Source: Sutcliffiella tianshenii (GTDB lineage: Bacteria; Bacillota; Bacilli; Bacillales; Bacillaceae_I). Taken from it: a DNA stretch of 64,000 nt. A model generated the notes under the pieces. That model saw nothing but the letters and a program-made list of their open reading frames with translations, was not told the DNA's origin and made no database searches. The DNA is taken from the NCBI RefSeq assembly GCF_016908565.1, contig NZ_JAFBED010000001.1, positions 186,001 through 250,000 of the forward strand. The letters run 5' to 3'. Within the stretch, counting starts at the first letter, position 1, and the number at the start of each line of letters is the position of its first letter. This document shows positions 1-9,718 of the stretch, one piece after another. The position numbers were made by a program, and so were the translations under genes.

Positions 1-169
1 AAAAGGGAACGACAATCAGAGGCAGCAGATGTGAAAGCAGTGAGGCAAAAGCATGCCCCTTCACCTCCTGTTCATCCGCAATGAAGTACACAACAAGCGG
101 CAACAGAAACGGTGCAAAAAACAAACTGAAGTAGCATAACGCCGACAATACCTTATTATTCCTTCCCAA
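1..169 (-). CDS. DUF4870-like small membrane protein (partial, C-terminus outside window)
   Basis: Reading leftward from a TTG at 167-169, an open frame of 56 codons runs off the window edge. A strong Shine-Dalgarno (AGGAGGTG, near 175-182) sits about 6 nt before the TTG. The peptide begins GRNNKVLSALCYFSLFFAP and continues with two hydrophobic stretches separated by a short charged loop (ADEQEVKGHAFASLLSHLLP). That pattern is typical of DUF4870 proteins, small multi-spanning membrane proteins of unknown function. The family call rests on pattern memory from a fragment. Confidence 0.55.
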   Translation of the reverse strand, partial: MGRNNKVLSALCYFSLFFAPFLLPLVVYFIADEQEVKGHAFASLLSHLLPLIVVPF

Positions 170-338
170 GACAGCCACCTCCTTTCCCTTTCCAAGTCCC
201 GGCATCGACAACCTGCCAGGATCCCACTACCTACTAATACGCATACCCCACCCCAAAAGTTTCACACTTTCTGTATGGTCTTTTGAAAGTAAAGATTGTT
301 GCTTGTAAAAGTGGGTTATTTTATAACCCCGTTAAACT

Positions 339-534
339 CCCCTATTGGTTTCCGCTTCAGGGATTCGCTTATCCAGGAAGGCCTCTGGAGCCTCCTCGGC
401 GCTAAAGCGCCTGTGGGGTCTCCCTCGACACGCTGCTTCCGTAGGACAAGGAAGGCTCTGGCAGCGATACATCGCACGCAGAAAATGCTTGCATTTTCAA
501 GGAGTCTCACCCCTTGCGCTCCAACCAATAGGGG
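339..534. repeat. Palindromic intergenic repeat element A (ACTCCTGCGGG-like family)
   Basis: The element is bounded by a perfect 12-bp inverted repeat, CCCCTATTGGTT at 339-350 and AACCAATAGGGG at 523-534. Its interior holds GC-rich self-complementary blocks, including GCCTCCTCGGCGC and GCGCCTGTGGGGTCTCC, that recur in opposite orientation in the element at 747-879. The short ORFs here are not credible genes. It looks like a dispersed, non-coding palindromic repeat of the kind common between Bacillaceae genes. Confidence 0.7.
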
Positions 535-746
535 GAAAGTATAATAACAAGTCTTCCTGTAATAATAGCAACAGTGGAGCGTATCACTTATTCTTTATTC
601 TTTAATTACTATCTAACTACATTGTCGCATAATTTCCCACTTTAAGAGTCAGACCCCAGCAGTATTCTCAATCTCAATCTACTACGTCTAGAGGCTTATA
701 TAAGTCTGATTTGTTAAAGTCTTTTATCGGTTATTACGTAATCCCA

Positions 747-879
747 GCTGTTGATTGGAGCAATAGGCGAAGACTCCTGCGGGAGATAGCGTTTAGTGGA
801 GACCCCACAGGCGCGAATGCGCCGAGGAGGCTCCACAAACGCCCCGCGGAAAGCGCAGCCTAGTGCGGAAATCAACAGC
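747..879. repeat. Palindromic intergenic repeat element B
   Basis: Terminal inverted repeats are GCTGTTGATT (747-756) and AATCAACAGC (870-879). The interior carries GAAGACTCCTGCGGG, GACCCCACAGGCGC and GCGCCGAGGAGGCTCC, the same vocabulary as the element at 339-534 in reverse orientation. A shortened relative with identical ends except one base lies at 9943-10016. The stretch 535-746 between the two copies contains no gene that I can support. Confidence 0.7.
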
Positions 880-929
880 GGAGTTCAATGGGAACATAAA
901 CTCTAAGTATCAATAGTATTACGCTCCTT

Positions 930-958
930 TTGGGCTCTAACCTTATGCATGGTATAAT
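930..958 (+). promoter_or_regulatory. Sigma-A-type promoter for the small membrane protein gene
   Basis: TTGGGC at 930-935 and TATAAT at 953-958 are separated by 17 bp, 55 bp upstream of the start at 1014. Confidence 0.55.
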
Positions 959-1013
959 GTAGAATAATAGTTGGGTATAGTGGGTAGTAAGTAGGGTAGA
1001 AGGAGTGAAGAGT

Positions 1014-1424
1014 ATGTTTGATTTTGTAATGGAGCATTTATTGACGATCATAATCGTACTGGTTGTTTTATTCGTCGTTATTCCCTTCCTGAAAAGTATA
1101 GTTTCAAAGCTTGTCATTGTAGGGCTTGTCCTGGTCGCACTAGTATTTTTTGGTGTTCTCGGCCCTGACTTCACAGAGTCCTCCACCAATTACGTGGAAA
1201 ATACGATACGACCTGTCGTGACAAATGAAATCGACAAAGCAGATTTCACCTATGATGAAGACACAAAGGAATACATCGTCCAAAGTGCCTCTTTTCATTT
1301 AAAAGGTAAACTGAATGAAAATACTGGCGAAGTACGTTTCAAGGACAAGACATATGAAATGGACGTACGCTTCCTGAAGGACATCATTGAGAAGAAAGTC
1401 GAAGAGGAACAGGCAAAGGAATAG
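1014..1424 (+). CDS. Small membrane-anchored protein of unknown function
   Basis: This 136-residue protein was not recognised. The first 60 residues are strongly hydrophobic and form two adjacent membrane segments (about residues 8-28 and 33-52). A soluble acidic domain follows, probably outside the membrane, ending in a lysine/glutamate-rich tail. ATG at 1014 is preferred over the upstream GTG at 1005, because AAGGAG (999-1004) lies 9 nt before the ATG but directly abuts the GTG. A sigma-A-like promoter lies upstream and a terminator follows. It is a single-gene unit convergent with uvrA. Confidence 0.6.
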   Translation: MFDFVMEHLLTIIIVLVVLFVVIPFLKSIVSKLVIVGLVLVALVFFGVLGPDFTESSTNYVENTIRPVVTNEIDKADFTYDEDTKEYIVQSASFHLKGKLNENTGEVRFKDKTYEMDVRFLKDIIEKKVEEEQAKE

Positions 1425-1464
1425 TCACTGACAACCAGGCGACTCGATCTAGAATAGTTTTATA

Positions 1465-1518
1465 GAAAAAGGGCTGGAAGCTATGATGGTTTATCCATCA
1501 AGGCTCCAGCCCTTTTTT
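1465..1518. terminator. Bidirectional intrinsic terminator between the 1014 gene and uvrA
   Basis: A stem formed by GGGCTGGAAGC and its complement near 1503-1511 is followed by a T6 run (plus strand) and preceded by AAAAA (minus strand). It can serve both convergent genes. Confidence 0.8.
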
Positions 1519-1531
1519 GATGATTTATATT

Positions 1532-4408
1532 TTAACCTTTACTTACCGTTTCAACTTCTCGCACCTTCTGCTCCATGCGGTCGCGATCCCGTAGAAGCAC
1601 CGGTCTCAAGTACTGTCCGGTATAGGAAGCTTCCACTTCGATGATTTCCTCAGGTGTACCTGTCGCAATGATGGTACCACCTTTGTCGCCACCCTCCGGT
1701 CCAAGGTCAATCATATAGTCGACAGCTTTAATGACGTCCAGGTTGTGCTCGATGACAAGGACAGTATCCCCGTTTTCGACCAATCGCTGAAGCACCTTAA
1801 GCAGTCGCGCAATATCATCAACATGAAGACCTGTGGTAGGCTCATCAAGGATATAGAGCGAGCGGCCTGTAGATCTGCGATGCAATTCGGACGCAAGCTT
1901 CACACGCTGCGCCTCTCCCCCGGAAAGGGTCGTAGCAGGCTGCCCGAGGGTGATATAGCCAAGTCCCACATCAAAGACAGTCTGCAGCTTGCGCTTGATT
2001 TTCGGGATGTTCTCAAAGAAGCTCACTGCATCTTCCACCGTCATCTCCAGGATATCGGCAATGTTCTTCCCTTTGTACTGGACCTCCAAAGTTTCACGGT
2101 TATAACGCTTTCCATGGCATACCTCACATGGTACATAAACATCCGGAAGGAAATGCATCTCGATCTTGATGATTCCATCCCCACGGCAAGCCTCACAGCG
2201 TCCACCTTTTACGTTGAAGCTGAAGCGTCCTTTTTTATAGCCGCGCACCTTCGCCTCATTCGTACTGGCGAATACATCTCGGATATCATCGAACACGCCT
2301 GTGTAGGTTGCCGGATTGGATCGTGGCGTACGCCCGATCGGCGACTGATCGATATCAATCACTTTGTCGAGATGCTCCACGCCTTTGATTTCCTTATGCT
2401 CCCCTGGCTTTGTTTTCGCATTATGCAGTCGCTGTGCCAATGACTTGTGAAGAATATCGTTGATCAGCGTACTTTTTCCGGACCCTGATACCCCGGTTAC
2501 CGCAACGAAGCATCCTAGCGGGATTTTTACCGAAACATTGCTCAGGTTGTTTTCATTCGCACCGACTATTTCGAGGAATCGGTCTTTGACCACTATCCTT
2601 TCGGTCGGCAACGGAATGAACTTCTTCCCGGATAAATATTGCCCTGTCAAGGAATGAGGGTCGTTCATTACTTCTTCCGGCGTACCGGCAGAAACGATAT
2701 TCCCTCCATGGACCCCGGCTCCAGGTCCGATATCAATCAGATAGTCGGCCGCGATCATGGTGTCCTCATCGTGCTCTACGACAATCAGGGTGTTTCCGAT
2801 ATCTCGCATGTTTTTCAATGTCTGGATGAGTCGGTCGTTGTCACGTTGATGCAGTCCGATCGACGGTTCATCAAGGATATAGAGGACACCTGTAAGCCTT
2901 GATCCGATTTGGGTGGCAAGACGGATACGCTGCGCTTCCCCGCCTGAAAGCGTTCCAGCCGCCCGACTCAGTGTCAGATAATCCAAACCGACGTTATTAA
3001 GGAAGCCTAACCGCTCACAGATTTCACGAAGAATCATGTTGGCGATTTTCTTTTCCTTTTCGGTTAGATCCATATTTTCAAAGAATTCAATAGCCTCCAC
3101 GATGGAAAAGTTGGTTACATTTCCGATATGGAGTTTGTTAATTAGAACAGACAAGCTCTCGATTTTAAGACGGAACCCTTTACATCCAGGGCATGGCTGT
3201 TGCGCCATGTACTTTTCCATCTGCTCGCGGATGTAATCGGAGCTCGTTTCCTTGTAACGGCGTTCCACATTCGGAATGACCCCTTCGAAGCGGATATAGC
3301 TTTCACGAACCTGGCCAAAATCATTTTCATATCGGAAGTAGACTTCATCTTTCCCACTGCCATACAGGATCTTATCAAGCAGGTGATCCGGGATCTCACT
3401 CACAGGCACATCCATATCGATGCCATAATGGTTGCAGACAGCCTGTAGCATTTGAGGGTAATATTGCGAGCTCGTAGGCTCCCATGGTGCAAGTGCATGC
3501 TCCTTCAAACTGAGACGTTTGTTCGGCAATACCAGATCCACGTCCACTTCCAGTTTTGTCCCTAAGCCATCACACTTCTGGCAGGCTCCGTATGGACTGT
3601 TGAAGGAGAACATCCTCGGCTCAAGCTCACCGATCGAGAATCCGCATTGCGGGCAGGCATGATGCTCACTGAAAAGCAGCTCCTCTTCCCCCATCACGTC
3701 GACGATGACCTTTCCGTCACCAAGGCGCAAAGCAGTTTCCAAGGAGTCGGACAGACGTGTTGCAACACCTTCTTTTACAACTATGCGGTCGATGACGACT
3801 TCGATGGAATGCTTTTTATTCTTTTCCAATTCTATTTCATCCGTTACCTCAACCATTTCCCCGTTGACACGGACACGCACATAGCCCTGTTTCTTGATGT
3901 CCTCGAGCGTCTTTACATGCGTCCCTTTGCGACCCTGCACAACAGGCGCCAGGATTTGCAGCTTTGTACGTTCCGGATATTCAAGGATCCGGTCCACCAT
4001 CTGCTCGATGGTCTGTGAGGATATTTCAATCCCATGCTTCGGGCATGTCGGACGCCCGACACGCGCAAAAAGCAGGCGCAGATAGTCATAGATCTCCGTG
4101 ACCGTTCCTACAGTGGAGCGCGGATTGCGGCTGGTCGTCTTCTGGTCGATGGAGATGGCAGGCGAGAGGCCTTCTATCGCATCGACATCCGGCTTATCCA
4201 TCTGCCCTAAAAACTGGCGTGCATATGCAGACAGGGATTCCACATATCTCCGTTGCCCTTCTGCATAAATCGTATCAAACGCCAGGGACGATTTCCCTGA
4301 ACCTGATAAGCCTGTCAAGACGACAAGCTTATCACGCGGGATCGTCACATCGATATCTTTTAAGTTATGGGCCCTGGCCCCTTTCACTACAATCTTATCC
4401 ATTGCCAT
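1532..4408 (-). CDS. uvrA: UvrABC excinuclease ATPase subunit A
   Basis: UvrA scans DNA for bulky lesions and loads UvrB in nucleotide excision repair. The 958-residue product has the full family architecture: a first Walker A (GLSGSGKS, residues 33-40), a zinc module with CPQC and CQKC, an ABC signature [12 protein letters not shown], a second Walker A (GVSGSGKS), a second zinc motif CEAC/CEVC and a second signature [12 protein letters not shown]. The start MAMDKI matches the usual Bacillus start. It begins 7 nt after uvrB stops and so forms a uvrBA operon under the LexA-like box at 6469. A bidirectional terminator follows. Confidence 0.97.
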   Translation of the reverse strand: MAMDKIVVKGARAHNLKDIDVTIPRDKLVVLTGLSGSGKSSLAFDTIYAEGQRRYVESLSAYARQFLGQMDKPDVDAIEGLSPAISIDQKTTSRNPRSTVGTVTEIYDYLRLLFARVGRPTCPKHGIEISSQTIEQMVDRILEYPERTKLQILAPVVQGRKGTHVKTLEDIKKQGYVRVRVNGEMVEVTDEIELEKNKKHSIEVVIDRIVVKEGVATRLSDSLETALRLGDGKVIVDVMGEEELLFSEHHACPQCGFSIGELEPRMFSFNSPYGACQKCDGLGTKLEVDVDLVLPNKRLSLKEHALAPWEPTSSQYYPQMLQAVCNHYGIDMDVPVSEIPDHLLDKILYGSGKDEVYFRYENDFGQVRESYIRFEGVIPNVERRYKETSSDYIREQMEKYMAQQPCPGCKGFRLKIESLSVLINKLHIGNVTNFSIVEAIEFFENMDLTEKEKKIANMILREICERLGFLNNVGLDYLTLSRAAGTLSGGEAQRIRLATQIGSRLTGVLYILDEPSIGLHQRDNDRLIQTLKNMRDIGNTLIVVEHDEDTMIAADYLIDIGPGAGVHGGNIVSAGTPEEVMNDPHSLTGQYLSGKKFIPLPTERIVVKDRFLEIVGANENNLSNVSVKIPLGCFVAVTGVSGSGKSTLINDILHKSLAQRLHNAKTKPGEHKEIKGVEHLDKVIDIDQSPIGRTPRSNPATYTGVFDDIRDVFASTNEAKVRGYKKGRFSFNVKGGRCEACRGDGIIKIEMHFLPDVYVPCEVCHGKRYNRETLEVQYKGKNIADILEMTVEDAVSFFENIPKIKRKLQTVFDVGLGYITLGQPATTLSGGEAQRVKLASELHRRSTGRSLYILDEPTTGLHVDDIARLLKVLQRLVENGDTVLVIEHNLDVIKAVDYMIDLGPEGGDKGGTIIATGTPEEIIEVEASYTGQYLRPVLLRDRDRMEQKVREVETVSKG

Positions 4409-4415
4409 TCTTCCG

Positions 4416-6392
4416 TCATCCTTCCGCTTTTAGCTCTAAGATGAGATCACGAAGCTCGGCAGCCCGTTCGAAATCGAGTGCTTTTGCGGCGTCCTTCATC
4501 TCCTGCTCCATACCTTCTATGAGCTTTGCACGCTCTTTTTTGTTTTTTGGTTTTAATATTGCCTTTGTATCATATTCCCCTTGGTCCTCGGCCGCAAAAG
4601 TGGCTTTGATGACATCCCGCACCTTCTTCTGGATCGTCATCGGCGTGATGCCGTGCTCGAGGTTGTACGCTTCCTGTATTTCACGGCGGCGCTTCGTCTC
4701 GCTCAGGGCGATTTCCATGCTTTTCGTTATTTTATCGGCGTACATGATGACCTGTCCGTTGGAGTTACGCGCAGCCCGCCCGATGGTCTGGATGAGGGAA
4801 CGCTCCGAACGGAGGAAGCCTTCTTTATCCGCATCGAGGATGGTGACAAGGGAGACCTCCGGAATATCGAGCCCTTCCCTTAATAGGTTGATTCCGACCA
4901 GTACATCATATTTTCCTAGGCGCAGCTCACGGATAATCTCGATCCGCTCCAATGTTTTGATTTCAGAATGAAGATAAGCAACTTTAATGCCAAGTTCTTT
5001 TAGATAAGCTGTCAGATCCTCGGACATTTTCTTCGTTAAGGTGGTAACAAGTACTCTTTCATCCATTTCGACCCGTTTGTGGATCTCGCCGATCAGGTCA
5101 TCAATCTGTCCTTTGATCGGGCGGACCTCTATCGTAGGATCTAATAGGCCTGTCGGTCGGATGATCTGCTGGATCATTTCCGGTGTATGCTCTATTTCAT
5201 AAGGACCTGGTGTAGCGGAAACATAAACGATCTGGCTCGTTTTTTCTTCAAACTCCTCGAACCTGAGCGGGCGGTTGTCCTTTGCCGAGGGCAGACGGAA
5301 GCCATGATCCACAAGCACCTGCTTTCTCGCCTGGTCCCCGTTGAACATCCCCCTGATCTGCGGGATCGTCACATGCGACTCATCCACGACAAGAAGGAAG
5401 TCCTTCGGGAAAAAGTCGATCAAGGTGTAGGGAGTCGAACCGGCCGGTCTTAGCGTCAAATGCCTGGAATAGTTCTCGATGCCGGAACAGAAGCCCATCT
5501 CGGCCATCATCTCCAGGTCATAGCGGGTGCGCTGCTCCAATCGCTGCGCTTCCAGGAGCTTGTTGTTTTCCCGGAGCTCCACCAGACGCTCTTCCAGTTC
5601 AGCCTGTATATTCACAATCGCTTTTTTCATTTTTTCTTCACGTGTTACGAAGTGGGATGCAGGGAAAATGGAAACATGATTACGGTCTCCAAGAATTTCG
5701 CCTGTCAGGGCATCCACTTCACGGATGCGGTCGATTTCATCCCCAAAGAACTCCACGCGGATACAATGCTCATCGCGGGAGGCAGGGAAAATTTCCACCA
5801 CATCGCCTCTTACACGGAATGTCCCGCGTTTAAAATCAATATCGTTGCGGGCATATTGGATATCTACAAGATCGCGAAGCAGGGCGTTTCTTTCTTTTTC
5901 CATGCCTGTTCTCAATGAAACGACAAGGTCGCGGTACTCTTCCGGTGAACCTAACCCGTAGATGCACGAAACACTGGCGATGATGATGACATCCTGGCGT
6001 TCAAAAAGGGACGCTGTAGCCGAATGTCGCAGCTTATCGATTTCATCGTTGATGCTTGCATCCTTTTCGATGAATGTATCCGTGGAAGGGACATAGGCCT
6101 CCGGCTGGTAGTAGTCATAATAGCTGACAAAATACTCTACAGCGTTGTTCGGGAAAAATTCCTTGAATTCACTATATAACTGCCCTGCCAACGTTTTGTT
6201 GTGGGCAATGATCAATGTCGGCTTGTTCACTTCTTTTATGACGTTGGACACTGTGAAGGTCTTTCCTGTCCCAGTTGCCCCAAGCAGGGTCTGATGCTTC
6301 TTGCCTGCATTCAGCCCTTCCACTATCTGGCGGATCGCTTCAGGCTGGTCACCCTGCGGCTTATAATCTGATACTAAATCAAACTGCTCCAT
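4416..6392 (-). CDS. uvrB: UvrABC excinuclease helicase-like subunit B
   Basis: UvrB takes over damaged DNA from UvrA, verifies the lesion and recruits UvrC. The 658-residue protein shows Walker A GATGTGKT (residues 38-45), the damage-probing beta-hairpin region with [12 protein letters not shown] (about 92-103), helicase motifs including DESH and a GRAARN motif VI, and a C-terminal UVR coiled-coil (about 625-655) that contacts UvrC. It is the first gene of the uvrBA operon, with a sigma-A-like promoter and a LexA-type operator upstream, which implies SOS induction. Confidence 0.97.
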   Translation of the reverse strand: MEQFDLVSDYKPQGDQPEAIRQIVEGLNAGKKHQTLLGATGTGKTFTVSNVIKEVNKPTLIIAHNKTLAGQLYSEFKEFFPNNAVEYFVSYYDYYQPEAYVPSTDTFIEKDASINDEIDKLRHSATASLFERQDVIIIASVSCIYGLGSPEEYRDLVVSLRTGMEKERNALLRDLVDIQYARNDIDFKRGTFRVRGDVVEIFPASRDEHCIRVEFFGDEIDRIREVDALTGEILGDRNHVSIFPASHFVTREEKMKKAIVNIQAELEERLVELRENNKLLEAQRLEQRTRYDLEMMAEMGFCSGIENYSRHLTLRPAGSTPYTLIDFFPKDFLLVVDESHVTIPQIRGMFNGDQARKQVLVDHGFRLPSAKDNRPLRFEEFEEKTSQIVYVSATPGPYEIEHTPEMIQQIIRPTGLLDPTIEVRPIKGQIDDLIGEIHKRVEMDERVLVTTLTKKMSEDLTAYLKELGIKVAYLHSEIKTLERIEIIRELRLGKYDVLVGINLLREGLDIPEVSLVTILDADKEGFLRSERSLIQTIGRAARNSNGQVIMYADKITKSMEIALSETKRRREIQEAYNLEHGITPMTIQKKVRDVIKATFAAEDQGEYDTKAILKPKNKKERAKLIEGMEQEMKDAAKALDFERAAELRDLILELKAEG

Positions 6393-6432
6393 TCACAAAA
6401 TCCTCCATTTCCGTTCCTGAACTCTTACCAAT

Positions 6433-6460
6433 ATTCTACCACAAAGCATACCCAAAACAA
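6433..6460 (-). promoter_or_regulatory. Sigma-A-type promoter of uvrBA
   Basis: On the minus strand TTGTTT (complement of 6455-6460) and TAGAAT (complement of 6433-6438) are 16 bp apart, 40 bp upstream of uvrB. Confidence 0.5.
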
Positions 6461-6468
6461 CAAAAATA

Positions 6469-6482
6469 CGAACTGACATTCG
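6469..6482. promoter_or_regulatory. LexA/SOS-box-like operator upstream of uvrBA
   Basis: CGAACTGACATTCG matches the Bacillus LexA operator CGAAC-N4-GTTCG except for one base (ATTCG instead of GTTCG). It sits 8 bp upstream of the uvrB -35 element, as expected for an SOS-controlled uvrBA operon. Confidence 0.65.
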
Positions 6483-6582
6483 ATTATTTTTATGGAGGGT
6501 GCCATCCTTGTTGATATTAGGCTCTTATTCTATTATTGTTATCCTGTAAAACAATTGTGAAACCTGTTTAAGGGAGATTGGG

Positions 6583-7080
6583 ATGAAAAATAGTCTTTTT
6601 ATCATTATTTTATGCGGAATTATGTGGTTGGCAGGCTGCAGCCAGGGCACGATTCCCGCTGAACGTCTTGAGTTTTCATACTTGGATGAGAAAGCACTGG
6701 AAAATCCGTCACAGGAGTTTACATACAGTGAAGTGGATGGCGTGTATGTGCACGATTATATTGATCAGAACAAAGATAAATCCGTGCGCTGGACTGCCAC
6801 GGTCGTGCGGATACAGGACGATCAGACGTTTGAGCTGAAGGAGCCCCTCCTGCCTGCCATACTTGTGACTGTTTCGGAAGCCCCGTCACAGCCTGTGGAA
6901 GCTGGCGACCTCGTAACCTTAACGGGAGTGCTGACAGGCTATGGGGAAACCTTTGGCAAGGACCCGGTGTGGGTGGTCCGTCCGGCACGGTTGGAGACGA
7001 CGACAGAAGAGGAACGTGCTGCTGTGGAAGCATTTCGGAAAGAGGCTGAAACCGCAAAAAAGGAGACGGACCCTGAATAG
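6583..7080 (+). CDS. Putative lipoprotein with OB-fold-like domain
   Basis: A 165-residue protein starting with a lipoprotein signal peptide: positive N-terminus, hydrophobic core and a lipobox LAGC with the lipidated cysteine near residue 19. Residues about 65-140 alternate short beta-like strands with the pattern VRWTATVVRI...LVTVSEAP...GDLVTLTGVLTGYG, which resembles an OB-fold of the tRNA_anti-like lipoproteins. A charged, probably helical tail ends the protein. No specific function is recognised. AGGGAGA lies 5 nt before the ATG. It is divergent from uvrBA and convergent with csbA, with a terminator overlapping its 3' end. Confidence 0.6.
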   Translation: MKNSLFIIILCGIMWLAGCSQGTIPAERLEFSYLDEKALENPSQEFTYSEVDGVYVHDYIDQNKDKSVRWTATVVRIQDDQTFELKEPLLPAILVTVSEAPSQPVEAGDLVTLTGVLTGYGETFGKDPVWVVRPARLETTTEEERAAVEAFRKEAETAKKETDPE

Positions 7081-7097
7081 AGTCTGCCTCCTTTTTG
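7056..7097. terminator. Terminator overlapping the lipoprotein stop, convergent with csbA
   Basis: AAAAAGGAG (7057-7065) pairs with CTCCTTTTT (7088-7096), with an internal GAC/GTC extension. The stop codon of the lipoprotein lies in the loop. A/T runs on both sides suit both strands. Confidence 0.65.
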
Positions 7098-7100
7098 CAT

Positions 7101-7334
7101 TCACCGGAATTTCTTCACCATTCGCCTTGCGTAGATGAAGCCAATCCCAATTGAAATCATATCTATTAAAATGATATACCATTCTTCGGCATGCCCCTTT
7201 ATGATGGAACCGATGAAAAGCGCGATAGTCAGCCCTGTTCCTACATACAAGCTGTAAGTGACCCGTGTGAACAGCACCACAAGCAGCGCGGGCAGAACTA
7301 TGGCCAGCAAGATCTTCACCAATAACAAACTCAT
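7101..7334 (-). CDS. csbA: CsbA family membrane protein (DUF2198)
   Basis: A 77-residue membrane protein whose sequence VVLFTRVTYSLYVG is characteristic of CsbA, a sigma-B-controlled protein of unknown biochemical role found beside uvrBA in B. subtilis. Three hydrophobic segments are visible. ATG at 7334 gives the family's usual length (76 residues in B. subtilis) and has AGGAAAG a few nt upstream. The in-frame GTG at 7355 is less likely. A TATAAT box lies about 40 bp upstream, but I did not find a convincing sigma-B promoter. Confidence 0.85.
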   Translation of the reverse strand: MSLLLVKILLAIVLPALLVVLFTRVTYSLYVGTGLTIALFIGSIIKGHAEEWYIILIDMISIGIGFIYARRMVKKFR

Positions 7335-7406
7335 AACCTCTTTCCTGTCACTCACTATTCTCTACTAGATATTATAACAGGTTTGAAGCCATATCTCACT
7401 AATCTC

Positions 7407-7838
7407 CTATTCGACCTCTATCGCCGTGCGCGTGATAGTCCTCAATTTCTTCTGCTTGTTTGCCAGTTGAATTTTATTCACAAAGGTAATGACGCTCATG
7501 ATTTCTTTGTCATCCTGCATCACAAGTCCGACAAGATATGTATAACGCTTCTTCTTTTCGTTGATTCTGACGCCTTTGATGTATGCCTTAAAATCCATCG
7601 TTTGCTGGGATAGCGTAAAGCGAAGGCCCAGCAGGATTTCCTTATTCTCAGGCAAAAGGACCTTGGTTACAAATCGGAATTTCTCCCCACTCAGCTCATC
7701 CAGATAGACTGGTGTGCTTCCTGTTGTGACTTCCTTCCCTCCGACCTTCAGGATGGTCATACTTCCCACCACATAATTCCTGATCCGGTACAGGCCTTCC
7801 CATTCTGCCAATTCATCCAGAGTTGTCTCATTCCCCAC
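7407..7838 (-). CDS. Divergent PilZ-like domain protein
   Basis: This 143-residue soluble protein is tentatively assigned to the PilZ-like fold. A short leader is followed by YRIRNYVVGSMTIL, a strand-rich middle, YLDELSGEKFRFVT (which looks like a degenerate DxSxxG PilZ motif) and LLLGLRFTL-type strands. The arginine-rich RxxxR half of a c-di-GMP site is not obvious, so ligand binding is uncertain. It stands alone between csbA and prfC on the minus strand. An alternative is an unrelated beta-barrel protein. Confidence 0.4.
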   Translation of the reverse strand: MGNETTLDELAEWEGLYRIRNYVVGSMTILKVGGKEVTTGSTPVYLDELSGEKFRFVTKVLLPENKEILLGLRFTLSQQTMDFKAYIKGVRINEKKKRYTYLVGLVMQDDKEIMSVITFVNKIQLANKQKKLRTITRTAIEVE

Positions 7839-7947
7839 GAAAATCCCCCAAATCCACTAAACCTTTTTATTTATTTATCGTCTGCTCAACACAATAAATT
7901 TAGACATTTTCCGACATTTGTAGTAAGCGAAGGGATTTTTAGTACAA

Positions 7948-7977
7948 AAAGCCCATGCAGCGATTTGCATGGGCTTA
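7948..7977 (-). terminator. Intrinsic terminator of prfC
   Basis: A perfect 11-bp stem AAGCCCATGCA / TGCATGGGCTT with a 6-nt loop is followed on the minus strand by a T-rich run, 8 bp after the prfC stop. Confidence 0.85.
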
Positions 7978-7984
7978 ACATTCA

Positions 7985-9568
7985 TTATTCGTTTTCGTTT
8001 TCATTGGCCATGATATCGATCAAGCCGATTTTAGGATTCTTTTCCTGGAACCAGCGCAAGGAGAAGTCGCTGTCAAACAATGCCACATACTGGTCGTTTC
8101 TGTCCTTTACCAGGATGTTGCGGGAATCGAACAGGCTTGTATCCACATCCTGTGTCTCCAGCCATCGAGGGATCTTGGAGCCGATCATATTGTAGACGAC
8201 CTCCACATTGTACTCGCCCTTCATCCGGTATTCGAATACGTCCAATTGAAGCTGACCTACAGCTCCAAGAATGTATGCTTCGGTACCGTATTGACGGAAC
8301 AGCTGGATTGCACCCTCCTGCACAAGCTGGGTGATGCCTTTTCCGAACTGCTTCCCTTTCATGACGTTCTTCGCTTCCACTTTTACAAAAAGCTCAGGAG
8401 CAAACGTAGGGATTTCGTCGAATTCGACCTTCTGGTTGCCATCGAATAACGAGTCACCGATCTGATACACACCGGGATCATAGATTCCGATGATGTCACC
8501 AGGGTACGCATGGTCCACCGTTTCACGGTCTGATGCAAGGAACTGCTGCGACTGGGACAGCTTGATGCTTTTACCTGTACGGGCTACCGATACCGTCATT
8601 CCGCGTTCGAATACACCGGAACAGATTCGCAGGAATGCCAGGCGGTCACGGTGGGCAGGGTTCATATTGGCCTGGATTTTGAAAATGAAGCCGGAGAAGC
8701 CAGGTGCCTGCGGTTCAATTTTTTCCTCGGAGGTCTGGCGCGGCTGCGGCTCACTCGCAAGATCCAGGAACGTACGGAAGAACATTTCCACACCGAAGTT
8801 GGAGATTGCACTTCCGAAGAATACAGGGGTCTGCAAACCGTTCTTCACTTTTTCAATCGAAAAGTCATTTCCTGCTTCCTCTAAAAGCTCAAAGTCTTCT
8901 TTAGCCTGAATGAACGTCGGGTGTGTAGAGATTTCTTCCACTCCGTCCAAATCTTTAAATGGAATGCGATCTTCCTCGTCCTTCCCTTGGTAGCGGATGA
9001 ACACTTCATTGTAGCGGTCATAAACGCCCAAGAAGCGTTTCCCCATACCTACAGGCCAGTTCATCGCATATGATTCAATGCCTAGCACCTCTTCAATTTC
9101 CTCCAACAGTGCAAGCGGCTCTTTTCCTTCACGATCCAGCTTGTTGATGAATGTGAAAATAGGAATCCCACGCATACGGCAAACCTTGAATAGTTTGATT
9201 GTCTGAGGCTCGACCCCTTTTGTGCAGTCGATGATCATCACGGCGCTGTCCACTGCAGTCAGCGTACGGTACGTATCTTCACTGAAATCTTCATGTCCAG
9301 GGGTATCCAGGATGTTGATGTGGCGGTCCATATACTCGAAGCTCATGACACTCGACGTAACGGAAATCCCACGTTTTTTCTCGATTTCCATCCAGTCGGA
9401 AGTAGCGAACTTCCCGGATTTCTTCCCTTTTACCGTACCAGCTGAACGGATGACGTTTCCGAATAATAGAAGCTTCTCCGTCAGCGTCGTTTTCCCGGCA
9501 TCCGGATGCGATATGATCGCAAACGTCCTTCTTCGGTCTATCTCTTTATTTAAAAGTTCATTTTTCAC
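7985..9568 (-). CDS. prfC: Peptide chain release factor 3 (RF3 GTPase)
   Basis: RF3 is a translational GTPase that recycles RF1/RF2 from terminating ribosomes. The 527-residue product has the G1 motif HPDAGKTT (residues 21-28), a switch region RGISVTSS, G3 DTPGHEDF (about 88-95), G4 NKLD (about 142-145) and the C-terminal RF3 domain starting near FAPELF. RF3 is distributed patchily in bacteria and its locus here, between csbA and the gnt genes, interrupts the B. subtilis-like order. It has its own terminator. Confidence 0.93.
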   Translation of the reverse strand: MKNELLNKEIDRRRTFAIISHPDAGKTTLTEKLLLFGNVIRSAGTVKGKKSGKFATSDWMEIEKKRGISVTSSVMSFEYMDRHINILDTPGHEDFSEDTYRTLTAVDSAVMIIDCTKGVEPQTIKLFKVCRMRGIPIFTFINKLDREGKEPLALLEEIEEVLGIESYAMNWPVGMGKRFLGVYDRYNEVFIRYQGKDEEDRIPFKDLDGVEEISTHPTFIQAKEDFELLEEAGNDFSIEKVKNGLQTPVFFGSAISNFGVEMFFRTFLDLASEPQPRQTSEEKIEPQAPGFSGFIFKIQANMNPAHRDRLAFLRICSGVFERGMTVSVARTGKSIKLSQSQQFLASDRETVDHAYPGDIIGIYDPGVYQIGDSLFDGNQKVEFDEIPTFAPELFVKVEAKNVMKGKQFGKGITQLVQEGAIQLFRQYGTEAYILGAVGQLQLDVFEYRMKGEYNVEVVYNMIGSKIPRWLETQDVDTSLFDSRNILVKDRNDQYVALFDSDFSLRWFQEKNPKIGLIDIMANENENE

Positions 9569-9659
9569 AGTTTCCGTACCTACCTCTCAAAAATTACACA
9601 ATAGTGATATTATAGCAGAAACCCAGGCCAATAAAACATAGCAAAGATGTGAAAACCTA

Positions 9660-9688
9660 TTTCCAATACAAGGTTTATCCTGTATACT
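9660..9688 (+). promoter_or_regulatory. Sigma-A-type promoter of the small basic protein gene
   Basis: TTTCCA (9660-9665) and TATACT (9683-9688) are separated by 17 bp, 30 bp upstream of the ATG at 9719. Confidence 0.5.
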
Positions 9689-9718
9689 CTTTGTAAATAT
9701 ATGTTAGGAGTGACGAAA

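Noticed and set aside
1745-2443. 232-codon plus-strand ORF inside uvrA
   Set aside because: It is antisense to the conserved uvrA coding sequence, with no promoter or ribosome-binding site.
4219-4971. 250-codon plus-strand ORF across the uvrA/uvrB junction
   Set aside because: It is a shadow of two highly conserved minus-strand genes.
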